Source: Ettlia oleoabundans (Eukaryota > Chlorophyta > Chlorophyceae > Chlamydomonadales). From it: DNA of 12,099 nt. The stretch is taken from contig JAAMXP010004672.1 of the NCBI GenBank assembly GCA_019693395.1, positions 1-12,099 on the forward strand. Direction: 5' to 3'. Numbering within the stretch: position 1 is the first letter of the stretch; each line of letters opens with the position of its first letter. Made by a program: the position numbers and the translations under genes. Positions 1 to 8,821 of this stretch are shown in pieces. The notes under the pieces were generated by a model that saw nothing but the letters and a program-made list of their open reading frames with translations, was not told the origin of the DNA and ran no database searches.

Positions 1-4
1 CCCC

Positions 5-19
5 CCACCACCACCACCA
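5..19 (+). repeat. (CCA)5 microsatellite in the PTPA intron at the window edge
   Basis: Five CCA units lie just upstream of the first visible PTPA acceptor. They form part of the C-rich tract in front of AG at 43-44. Confidence 0.75.
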
Positions 20-44
20 CAACCCTTCTACCCCTAATGTGCAG

Positions 45-791
45 CTGTTCGACCATCCCTTTATCAAGCCCTCCAGCATCCACAACCAGGAGGTACTGGA
101 GGGGTACAGCAACGAGTACCTCTACCTGGGCTGCATCAAATTTGTGAAGCAGGTGACATTGGTGCTTGCATAGCTTGCTGGAAGGGGAAGTGGGAGATGA
201 GGTTTACAGCCTGCAAGGCATACGTGAGCATAGGGAAGGAGGCAAGGTTCAGCGAGCTAGACAGGGCTAACTTCTGAGGGCATGGGCCATAGAAGGCTCG
301 TTGTGGCTGGCCACTCGTGCTCTCTCTTAGCGTATGCAGGTGAAGAAGGGTCCGCTGGCTGAGACGTCCCCCATGCTGGTGGACATCTCGTGCGTCCCGC
401 TCTGGTCAAAGGTGAAACATTTCAGAGATTGCATTGTTACTGAAGTACCTACCTCCATACTGTCTGGTTTTTGTTGTTGACAGTCTAATAAGCCCCGCAT
501 ACCTGTCGTCTATACATCCATTCAAAACGTGTTGTGGGCCCGCGGTCAAAGTCTTTTTCCCCTGGCCGCCTTGGTGGTGCCCCCTGACCCTGGCTGGGCG
601 CATGCCCCTTGCCACTCTCCCCACAGATCAACAGCGGCATGGTAAAGATGTACCAGGTGGAGGTGTTGTCCAAGTTTCCAATAATGCAGCACTTCCTCTT
701 CGGATCCCTCATTCCCTTTGGCAAACAGCCCGTAGGCAATACAGCAGCAGCAGCAGTAGCACCAGCAGGAGAAGCACCATCGCCAGCATAA
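45..791 (+). CDS. PTPA: Serine/threonine-protein phosphatase 2A activator (PTPA), C-terminal three exons, 5' partial
   Basis: Exons 45-152, 340-411 and 627-791 (stop TAA at 789-791) join in phase 0 and encode the last 114 residues. Introns are 153-339 and 412-626, both GT-AG. The only AG before position 45 is at 43-44, behind a pyrimidine-rich tract, so the first visible exon starts at 45. The translation carries the PTPA C-terminal signatures: [15 protein letters not shown], then [25 protein letters not shown], a W-K-IN-SGM-KMY block, and [23 protein letters not shown] is a peptidyl-prolyl isomerase-like chaperone that helps activate and metal-load the PP2A catalytic subunit in cytosol and nucleus (family knowledge). 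A short Ala/Pro tail of about 20 residues follows the conserved domain and includes a (CAG)5 run read as alanine. The N-terminal part lies left of the window. The identity is near certain; the exact second-exon acceptor (340, or 331 adding Arg-Met-Gln) is less so. Confidence 0.93.
742..756 (+). repeat. (CAG)5 trinucleotide run in the PTPA last exon
   Basis: Five CAG units sit in the last PTPA exon. They are read in the GCA frame and give a short alanine stretch in the nonconserved C-terminal tail. Confidence 0.8.
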
Positions 792-1099
792 GCTGAAGAT
801 GCACAACACGGCGTGGCAACTGCAGGCCTAGCCGGCTGACATACTTGTATGTGGCCCGTGGGCCTCAGCAAGCCAAGTATTGTTACACTTTGCGACCTCC
901 GCCAACTTGTCATGACGCCACAGTTTGGCATCTGCCCAAGCGTCATGCAAATCGATCACATAGTTAGCACATGTATACTAATACATAAGCAAGGTCCAGA
1001 GATATGCCAATGCATGTGGTATATGCCCGAGGTTTGCCGATCACGTGGTTGCTTGCATAAGCCATCAGGTTGCAGCACTGCTTGTCGCTGCCCGGGTGG
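792..1099. other. Convergent 3' intergenic region (PTPA / lactone oxidase)
   Basis: These 308 bases separate the stop codons of two genes that face each other, so they must hold both 3' untranslated regions. A TGTAA motif serves the minus-strand gene (see 883-887). I find no TGTAA downstream of the PTPA stop on the plus strand, so its cleavage site is unresolved. I see no convincing gene or RNA here; the open frames crossing it lack family resemblance. Confidence 0.7.
883..887 (-). terminator. Putative TGTAA poly(A) signal of the lactone oxidase gene
   Basis: The minus strand reads TGTAA here, 213 bases after the stop codon at 1102-1100. TGTAA is the standard chlorophyte polyadenylation motif (established knowledge). 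Its use in this gene is inferred from position only. Confidence 0.5.
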
Positions 1100-4000
1100 T
1101 CAGCAGTCGGTGCGTCGCGTGCACTGGCAGGCAGGTGATAAGCCCTTTGAGGTGCAGCAGGAAGCAAAGGAGGCGGGCTGGCCGTTGCGGGTGGCCTCCC
1201 ACCTCCAGCCATCCCACTGTGAGGCAAACTTGCCCTGGGGATCCAGCTCCTGCACACAGCAATGCAGAGGGAGCCAGGTGTACAGACATGGCCCAGTGGG
1301 AAGCGCAGGCAGCGACGTCGAAGCTGAACGGAAACACATACAGTGTAGGCGGTGAAATGAGGTTATTGCCAGCAAGGGTACTGTACCCCTGCAGCAGCAG
1401 GGCAATGCAGTGGTTAGATGAGCTCCAAGTCCAGGCACAGCCAGCGCACGTCCACTTGCACCCCATGTTCTGCACTGGGCACCACCACCGCAGCTCACCT
1501 GCACTGCGCAGCCAAAGTGGCACCAGGTTGTGGGGTACTCCTTGCTGCCCTGGAAGCACTTGGCATGCTGCGTCCAGCCATCCTTGCCCCAGTGCAGGCG
1601 AGCGCCGCAGCGCTGGCGGAACAGCGCTACGATGCGCTGGAACTCCTGGTTGGGACGCCCGCTGCTGCGGCTCACATACTCCTGCGAGGGCAAGGGGTTC
1701 GGTGCAATGCCACAACAGTTCGCCCGGTTGCCACAATTGTTCACACCATTTGACCAGGTAGGAGCAGCGGCTGTGAGCTTATACGTCCAACAAGAGGGAA
1801 CTAGTTCGGGATAGCCCCGAACTTCGATGCGTTGCAACAATTTTCAGCTGCATGCCTCACCTCCATGTTGATGTACATGCCGGGGCCGTCTGTGGTGGGA
1901 GACAGGTAGAAGTCCTCCTCACTGCAGAAGGTGGCCAAACAGTTTATTTACACCCCAAACCCAGGGATGTGCAGAGTGCGTTTGACCAGCCCAGCCTCAG
2001 CGCTCTAAACCCACTCACGTGACAAAACGCAGGAGGAAAGGGGTGCGGGCCCCTTCCCACAGCCGCGCGTTGCTGTACACCTCCCTGCCGATCTCCATCA
2101 GGCAGCTGCCCGCCTTGTCCATGGGGATCACCACCTGCATGTGCACACGCAGGCACAGGCCGCTTAGTGGCAGTTGGCCGGGCAGGAGCACCATGGCTTC
2201 AATCACAGACATGCACACACACTAGGGTGTTTCAGTGCTTGTACTGGGATGTGCCACACACAGCCTGCAAGGCTGATGCCTGGCTGTGCATACAGAACAG
2301 GTGATGGGGTTTTCTGTGGCCGGCAGCACCGCCAGCGGCTGTATTAAGACCAGTAGGCCCTTGCCTCATACTGGTCATAGGGCGCAAAGGTGCTGGTGAC
2401 TTGTGTTTCAGTCTCGGCCATGGACAGGTAGGCCTGCAGACAGCCAGCGGGAGACATAAGTTTTCAGGCACTGCAACGCAGTGTTCTGAGTGATGTCGCC
2501 GGCGGCATGGGCTCCCATGCCACATCAGCGGGTATACCCTGCCACTCACTTTTCGCGACTCAAACGTGCCGGGCACGACCTTGGGCTGCAGCCGGCTGAT
2601 GTACATGTTGGACCAGAACCTGGTGTTCAGAGTCATGCCCCGGTTGGCTGCCACCGCCCGCTTGTCCACCTGAGCATACACGTCATCCTCAGGGCCGCTC
2701 ATGGCCTGCAAATAGTAGTGAGCTTTGATGAATGCCCTAGAATAAGCAGCAGGCATGCCGCAATGTTTACACTTTGAGGCACCTGTGTGACCTAGCAATC
2801 TTTGCAGGTTGTGATGCAGGATCCAGTACACGGCCCAATGATGCCGAGGAGTCATGTCAGGGCTGCATCATGCGGTCCTGTCCCTTATCTATCCCAGCTT
2901 GCCTGCACCAGAGGCTCGTCCGCCGGGAAAGCGTTGAGCAGCACTGCCAGCGGCTCCCTGTCGAGGTGTTCGTAGTCGGTGCGGTACACAGAGGCGGTGG
3001 GAAGGGCCCAGAACACCTGGGTCTCATCAACCTGCAACCACACGCAACGGGGAGGACAACGGGAGCATGTCATTGAACCGGTTGGTGTCTTGTGGGCTGG
3101 CTGCACCTGAGGGTCAGCACGAATGGTAGATGGGATGGCAGGTGGGTAGGGCAGTGGGCCAGGGATTAGGCACCCCAGCGAGCTGCCGCGGTGGGCCACG
3201 GGTTCTGATACCTGGTACAGCGCGTGGCGCATGCCGTCCACATTGTTGCTCTTCTTTGCTGTCACATATGCGTCTTGCACGTCCTTCAACTGCTGGGCAA
3301 ACTGCTCGAACGACATCTCCTGCAGGCATGGGCACGTAGACACACAGACAGGCTGGTGGTGAAGATGAAGCCGGCTGCTGGGCTTTGCAGCAATGCCTCC
3401 AGCTGCACAATGGTGGATCGCTGCATGGCAGCAAAACATGCGACCTTAGCTCCACACTTGTTGTGTGATAGAGCTTAACTCTGCCCCAGCAGTGCTGGCA
3501 CATGCTGCGTTGTGACTGGAGTTGACAGCAGCCACCCGCCTGCAGCTTGCGCCGGATGGCCTGCTGGGGCTTGATCTTCAGGGTGACCTCCGTGATCACG
3601 CCCAGGCGCCCCACAGAGGCACCCACTGCCAGGAACAGGTGGGGGTTCGTCCTGGGAGACAGCTCTAGCAAGGTACCGTTTGCTGTCACCAGCTTCAGGC
3701 GGCGCAGCTGCATGACAGTCAAACCGAGATTGAGCAGGGCTGTTGGCCACCTGATGCACACACCGTAGGGCCTTGCCATGCAGCGAGAAAGGTCAAGCAG
3801 TCTGGTGCAGCGTAAAGCACATCAATATCGCACTCAGCCACCACAATACCATAACAGATGGAAGGCAACTCTGTTCTGGCACGGGGTTGGCGGCCAGCAA
3901 TACCTGTGGCCCCAGCACACACCTGAGCGGACAGCGAGCCATGTCTCATGCTGGAGCCGTGGGTGGCAGTGGAAATGGCACCACCAATGGTCTGGTCCAG

Positions 4001-5160
4001 GAACCTGCACACAGTCACAGCCTGAGCCTACATGTGGCCAACCTGTTTTGATGAGTCATGCGCCTGGCCATTTCATGAGGACGTCCGCGTCAAACTGACT
4101 GGGCTGCCCAGCCTTGCATAACACTGTGCAAGGTGTTTGAACTGTGCCATGTGCAATGCTCACTGACCAGGAAAATGCGGGCAGGGTCCACCCCGATGAC
4201 TGCTTCCAGTACTTGTACTCTGCAGCCACAACCATGTGGAAGGATCAAGGTCAAGGGCATGCAGATTGAGGAGCTGTTCTCGCGGCCGACTAGCCTGCAC
4301 ATGTGTGGGTTGGTTTAACAACACTGCCACTGCTGGCCCGCAAGCCCCTTGAGTTGGCAGTCGGTGACGGCTCACCAGACAGGTAGTCCAGTAGTGCCCT
4401 CTGTGTGATGCCTGCTGCCACCGTCACCTCCTCATCCAGCTCATTCACAAGGATGGGGAAGCCAGGGGGAATCTGCCTGCGCACCCACTCCTGGGGGTCT
4501 ATCGGTGCTCTCATGAAGTCCAGCACTGCCTGAAGCTCTGTGGTGACAATGTTCAAACTGCGGTCATCGCTTCCTGCACAGAACTGGTCCTTCCACCAGC
4601 TGTGGCCCACGCCAGAGGCCTTGACTCGCGGGAACATGGCCACCTGCTCGGCATGGCAGACCCTGGGTGCGGGTGCTTGATGCCTGGCCAAGTACCCGAA
4701 GATGTGGGGTTTGATGCATGCAAACCAGCCGCAGCTCACTCACCAAAGCTTGCAGGTCTTCAATAGTTTTTGGGCGACCTACTTTCACGGACTTGGAGCA
4801 TTCATGATAGCCCTGCAAGTTACGAGCGTAGCTTGCGTGCTGGTTAGCCAGGGCACAGTGTGAAGGTTGCCACCCAAGCTGGCCACTTGCCTGGAAGTTT
4901 GCCAGCTCATATGGTAGGCCACATGCGCTGTGGGAGGCACTAGGTCCCATCCTGCAAAAATAGTGTGGGCATGTTTTGGTAAGAATGCCACAGCAGAACC
5001 CGCCCCCTTGCCCTGCCGCACCGCCACCGCCACCCCCTGTTAATCTCAGTAACCCTGACCATAATGAGGCATGCGATGCGCACCGGCATCTATAGTCCTG
5101 CGCAAACGCGGCGCCCGCGAGCAGCAACAAGGCAGAGACGGCCAACGCGGTTTGGCCCAT
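1100..5160 (-). CDS. Secreted FAD-linked sugar-1,4-lactone oxidase (L-gulonolactone / D-arabinono-1,4-lactone oxidase family), 15 exons
   Basis: Exons on the minus strand: 5160-5084, 4951-4891, 4812-4744, 4643-4376, 4219-4168, 4004-3923, 3707-3540, 3319-3212, 3031-2903, 2705-2550, 2433-2365, 2134-2019, 1921-1861, 1681-1499, 1249-1100. They sum to 1749 bases, 582 residues, with frame kept at all junctions. Residues 1-20 are a clear signal peptide (AFA before QD). The FAD-binding half shows SGVGHSW, whose His83 matches the residue that carries covalent flavin in GULO/ALO oxidases, and DQTIGGAISTATHGSS at 179-194. The ALO-type half ends with LHWGK (HWGK at 502-505) and a cysteine-rich tail. The family oxidises aldonolactones with O2, producing H2O2. 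The substrate here is unknown, and a secretory or extracellular location is inferred. The ATG has A at -3 and G at +4, with no upstream ATG for over 100 bases. Four introns (2, 7, 9, 11) appear to start with GC. Family is sure; introns 1, 2 and 7 are the least certain. Confidence 0.9.
2135..2364 (-). other. GC-AG intron 11 of the lactone oxidase gene
   Basis: The donor GAG|GCAAGG follows FAPYDQYE, and reading through reaches TAA within six codons. The acceptor ACATGCAG|GTG continues with VVIPMDKAG. Both sides are phase 0. No GT donor gives a sensible join nearby. Confidence 0.75.
2706..2902 (-). other. GC-AG intron 9 of the lactone oxidase gene
   Basis: The donor CAG|GCAAGC follows EPLVQ, and reading on meets a stop a few codons later. 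The acceptor TATTTGCAG|GCC continues with AMSGPEDD. Both sides are phase 0. Confidence 0.75.
3320..3539 (-). other. Probable GC-AG intron 7 of the lactone oxidase gene
   Basis: The donor is CAG|GCGGGT and the acceptor CCTGCAG|GAG, both phase 0. The join gives IRRKLQ-EMSFEQFAQQ, the spacing I expect from relatives. The competing GT donor two bases downstream (phase 1) would need a long nonconserved His/Cys-rich insert. The +4 position is nonconsensus, so this is the weakest of the GC donors. Confidence 0.55.
4813..4890 (-). other. GC-AG intron 2 of the lactone oxidase gene
   Basis: The donor reads CAG|GCAAGT, the textbook GC-type donor, and the acceptor is CTTGCAG|GGC. Both are phase 0. Removal gives ELANFQ-GYHECSKSV, which resembles the family's N-terminal region. 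The frame stays open if the 78-base intron is retained, so a 26-residue longer protein is possible. Confidence 0.65.
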
Positions 5161-5562
5161 CTTCAGAGGGCGCCTCGACTAGGTCACCAGCAAGGCACCG
5201 GTGATCGGCTGCAGCTACACGCAAACCAATGGTACGTGGTATGAAAACTATACGTTGCTCAATGCAAGTATAATACGAAGCCTCGAGACATGCGCCGCCT
5301 TGGATGTTCCGAGCAGAAACTCGGTCCTTTCCACCTAGCTCAGGAGTGTCCGCTCCACTTCATAAGCTAACCCAGAAACAGGAACCTTGTGCTCATGATG
5401 TGTGCCTAAAAACAGCTCTCTTAAATAATATTACACACAACCATGCAGGAGTGCACACCCATGCACAAATGCATGAAAGGGCATGGGAATTATCTTTGTA
5501 CTGTACAACACAGGCCACAGACCATGCACAATCATCGCTGGCTTGACCCAACACCGCTGGCA
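5161..5562. other. Intergenic region: CD36-like 3' UTR and lactone oxidase promoter/5' UTR
   Basis: These 402 bases separate two tandem minus-strand genes. The left part (about 5161-5300) must hold the lactone oxidase leader and core promoter. AT-rich stretches such as 5264-5276 could be TATA-like, but nothing is convincing. The right part holds the 3' UTR of the CD36-like gene, with TGTAA at 5431-5435. I see no gene here; short open frames lack any family resemblance. Confidence 0.65.
5431..5435 (-). terminator. Putative TGTAA poly(A) signal of the CD36-like gene
   Basis: The minus strand reads TGTAA about 130 bases after the stop codon at 5565-5563, inside an AT-rich patch. The position fits a chlorophyte 3' end. 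Use is inferred. Confidence 0.6.
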
Positions 5563-8500
5563 TTATGGCTCTCCAACAGGATGGGAATACAGCAGTGGTT
5601 CCTGCTCGGATGGCGCCTGATGCAGTAATGGCGGGTCCGCCTCCATTTTCGCTGCTGCAGGAATCCCTGCATGGGATGCCGACGTTGCTGCTGCCTCATA
5701 TGCTGCTGTGCCTGCTGGTGCTGCCAACGTGCCGGCACCACTTTTGCGCAAAAGCACAACAGCGGCACACAAGCAGCCCAAGGCCAGGGTGGCCAGCACC
5801 ACCGCTGCCGGCAGGGCGAAGTGTTGCAGCGCTCGTTGCACCGCACGGGCACGCAGCAGGGCATTGAACTGCTGCAGCTGTGGTCGCTTAGCCTGGCTGG
5901 CCTGCTCCGCCCAGAAAATTGGCAGGAACGTGTCTCTGACAGCAGGGTCTATCGAGCGCCACTTGCCCCCGAACCAGCTGCTCATCATCAGGCGCTTGGC
6001 GGCGCGCAACGTGATTCCCGTGTTGGGCTCTGCAGCCGGGCAGGGGGCAGAGAGGCGATGAAATGCAAGGAATGCGTTCAAAGAGGAGTGGCTGTCTGCA
6101 GTGTGCTTATGCACAAGCTTGTTGGGATGGAACTCCTGAAGAGAACTACTGCGGGCAACCAACCCTCAGCCCCACTCACCAACGTCAACAAAGAGATCAT
6201 GAGCCTGTGGGTTGCAGGCCAGCCCTTCCACCCCTTCTGCCAGCATGGGATCGGCGTCGCAGAAGTGCGGGTAGGACAGGAAAATGGGAGGACCAGGCTT
6301 GCCTGCATGGCCCCCTGGCCCAGCTGCAGGGAACAAGCGGGACAGGCGAAACAGAAGGATGTGGTGCCTGTGTTGAGGCATGAGCAGGTGTGAACCTGAC
6401 CAGAAGTGCACCTGACTGGAGCAACCATCGGCCGCCTAACCATTACCGGAGAACTTGACAGCCATGCACAGTGTGGCTCACCAGCTGTGGGTGCTGTAAC
6501 ATTCATTAGGCCGCGTATGGTCTGAAAATACCGGGGGTCCGGGGCTCCCTGAGTAAGGTCAGCTCGCAAACGCAGCAGCGGGACGCCCCGCAATTCGACC
6601 TGCACCTGGGCAGGAGGATTCAAAACACAAGGTGTGGCATGCAAGGGCGCTGGCTCACGTGGGGCAATCATTGATTGCAGTCAACTGGCCAGCAACACAA
6701 GCTGTCAATTTGCAGCTTGCCTGCTCCTCCGCCACCAGCCTGGCAGCACGGTACAGCTCCCCTACCCACACTTCCACGCTGTCGTTCAGCACCAGCCCCG
6801 GCCTGTAGGAGCGGGTGCCATGTCGCCCAGCATTAGGCCGCACTGTCCCTCCCCAGGGAGGGAGCAGCTTGGTGTGCAAAACAAGCAATTATGGACTGGG
6901 CATCAACAGTCATCAGATTCATCCAGCTGCAACTGCCACTAGCCAACCCTAACAGATGTTACACCAATGCCATGCAGCCAGACTCGTCCATCATCGTTTA
7001 CCATCACCTGAACTGGAAAGCGTCGGTGCCACGCACGGGCTCCACATGTGGCGGGTTCCAGGAGGTGACCTCCGTCACACCCCCCCACTCCTGGTACTGC
7101 CACACAGACTCTAGCCGCCCAAGCCCTGTATGTCATGCAAGCACAGGATGAGCAGCAGAACCGTTTGAAAAAACACAAGATCATCCCGTAGTAAAGTGCC
7201 GCTGATGGCGGAAGGACATGCCGCTCACGTGCAACGCCTTGACATCGGCAAACAGTAGGGGGGTGAAACAGCGAAAAAAAAGTATCACCAGCCTCCACAT
7301 TTCCCTGCACAAGGCCACGGCAAGCCCTTGGATCGTCTCCGCAGACCAGGCCATACCAAACCCACCAGGACTCCCCAGCTAGCGTACCCGTGTTGGCCTG
7401 TGTGGGCCAGTCCATGCGCGCCTCTTCTGGAGAGCTCATGTTCCACACCAGGCGGAACCGAGGGCTCACACTCGGCGCAAACCGTGCCAGCTTAGTCAGC
7501 AGCGGGTCACTGCAGCGGGTTACGGAAAGTTGCCGATGGCACATGCGGGTTGGCCTGCCTCATACTGGTGCACAGACGGGAGACTGGCAAACCACGGGTA
7601 ACCTCAGCTAGTTAAGAAGATGAGGTCTGAACAGCCCGCCAGCGCAGCAGCATCTGCATATGCGCTACCCCAGCAACTATGTACGCTGCCCTGCGCTGCG
7701 TTGGACGCTTACTCATAGCCCCACAGCAGCTCGCCGACGGTCCTAGTAGTAAAGAGGCCCGACACCCGCGGGTCACCCAGCTGCTCCACCCACTTCAACA
7801 GAAGCTCAAGCAGCCAGGAGGCCTTGCCCGCTGGCAGGGAGCCAATAAACTCAAGTGCGCCTGCCGAGGAAGCAGCACCATGGGTGGCAGTGGGACGGTT
7901 GGGCAGAAGGAAGAATCGGGCGGCAAGCTATGGCAGCAGGGTGGCACAGCAGGACCAGCACGCACACCAGCTCTTCCGTTCTTGGCGCTTGCTGGCAGCA
8001 ACTTCAGCCGCAAGATCGACAATCGGTTTCCACCTGTGCTGACACCCTGCTGCTCACCTAGCAGGGGCAGGTTGAGGGTTGTGATGGCATCGCTCATGGT
8101 GCCATTGCTCAGGTGGGGGCGGGACAAGTGGTAGCGATACTCGTTCCAGCGTACTGCCGTGCCATTGTTCACCCAAACTATGTTTTGCTTGACCCGTATC
8201 ATCTGAAACGTGTAGGGACCCACTTCTTGCTGTACACAAGGGCGGCAGTGGCAAGAGCAAGCGGCAAGGGCAGGGTCGACCCATTGGGTGGCAGTATTCC
8301 CGTGCCGTCTTGACGCATGGCATTCCAGGGTGATAATATGAAGGGCGTGAACCGTCACAACAAAAGCAATGATCATACTTTTGCAAAACTTGTAAGGGTG
8401 AGCAGCGAGGCAAGCAGGCAGGCAGGCAGAATGTGAGAGCTGGCCTCACCAGTGCTGGTTTGGCGCCCTGCCGCACCGCATCCAGGTTGGTGATGTTGAA

Positions 8501-8821
8501 GAAGCGGAAGCGGGCTTGCACGGGAGGTTGCGTAGGGTCAACATCGCCTCGGAAGCGGGCTGCATGCAGTGATGTCATGGTACCAACCTTTCAATACTGC
8601 AAGGTGCACAAGCACAGTCGTCAGCCGGGACGGTGGCATCAACCATTAACCCTACCTGCGACTGTCTCCGGGCTGTCCGGCTGCCACACTATCTGTTCTC
8701 GAATTCCTGAGGTTACCCTGGTCTCAATCCTGTCGAACAAGGGCTGGGCACCCAGAAACAGCAGGGCAGCAAACAACAGAGCAAGAGCGCTGCCTAATAG
8801 GCACAGCCACCCTGCTCGCAT
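5563..8821 (-). CDS. CD36 / LIMP-2 (scavenger receptor class B) family membrane protein, 11 exons
   Basis: Exons on the minus strand: 8821-8656, 8559-8450, 8229-8058, 7860-7713, 7509-7388, 7237-7229, 7125-7008, 6802-6721, 6605-6482, 6323-6180, 6029-5563; 1662 bases, 553 residues. Architecture is that of CD36: a short cytosolic start, a membrane anchor at about 5-25, a large lumenal domain, a second anchor at about 469-492 and a cytosolic tail. Family landmarks are FRFFNITNLDAVRQGAKPAL, VGPYTFQM, WNEYRYHL, SNGTMSDAITTLNLPLLG, ELLWGYEDDPLL, RGTDAFQF, FLSYPHFCDADP and VEPNTGITLRAAKRL. Six N-glycosylation sequons lie in the lumenal part, which holds only two cysteines (both in exon 10). The tail ends SEQEPLLYS, an acidic dileucine sorting signal like that of LIMP-2. 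The family binds or transfers lipids and lipoproteins or ferries cargo to lysosomes; the ligand here is unknown. ATG 8821 is the first in frame after an upstream stop. Confidence 0.92.
6606..6720 (-). other. GC-AG intron 8 of the CD36-like gene
   Basis: The donor CAG|GCAAGC follows LVAEEQ. The acceptor is CTGCCCAG|GTG at 6605, with a second possible AG six bases further (exon from 6599). Both keep phase 0; the choice adds or removes Val-Gln before VELRGVPLL. Confidence 0.7.
7229..7237 (-). other. Putative 9-base microexon of the CD36-like gene
   Basis: The nine bases GCGTTGCAC sit between an AAG acceptor behind a long T/C-rich tract and a strong donor, GTGAGC. The microexon enters and leaves in phase 1, so including it turns NTG-GLGRLES into NTG-VARLGRLES. 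That better matches the family's spacing between the TG of 'NTG' and the downstream tryptophan. Skipping it also keeps frame. Confidence 0.55.
8414..8429 (+). repeat. (GCAG)4 tetranucleotide repeat in intron 2 of the CD36-like gene
   Basis: Four GCAG units lie about 20 bases inside the intron from its donor. They are probably neutral. Confidence 0.7.

Noticed and set aside
1045..1761. Long plus-strand open frame (238 codons) over the lactone oxidase 3' exons
   Set aside because: It is antisense to exons 14 and 15, whose minus-strand translation carries HWGK and other family motifs. The plus frame looks like compositional shadow: rich in Cys, Ser, Arg and His with no recognisable domain.
1100..1840. 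Extending lactone oxidase exon 14 upstream to 1840 or fusing exons 14 and 15 without an intron
   Set aside because: The frame stays open, but the additions have no family counterpart. The CTCGCAG|GAG acceptor and CAG|GTGAGC donor give exact joins to YINME and ELDPQGKF.
3345..3420. Possible extra lactone oxidase exon reading RSTIVQLEALLQSP
   Set aside because: The frame looks protein-like, but the intron left before the next exon would be only about 25 bases. Relatives have no insert there.
4232..4307. Alternative lactone oxidase exon 5 ending in DLDPSTW, with a TG|GTTGTG donor
   Set aside because: It would need phase 0 on entry while the preceding donor is phase 1, which yields a stop. The exon 4219-4168 fits phase on both sides and gives SGWTLPAFSW before FLDQT, as in relatives.
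5671..6393. Plus-strand open frame of 240 codons over the CD36-like 3' exons
   Set aside because: It is antisense to the last two exons of the CD36-like gene, crosses an intron and resembles no family.
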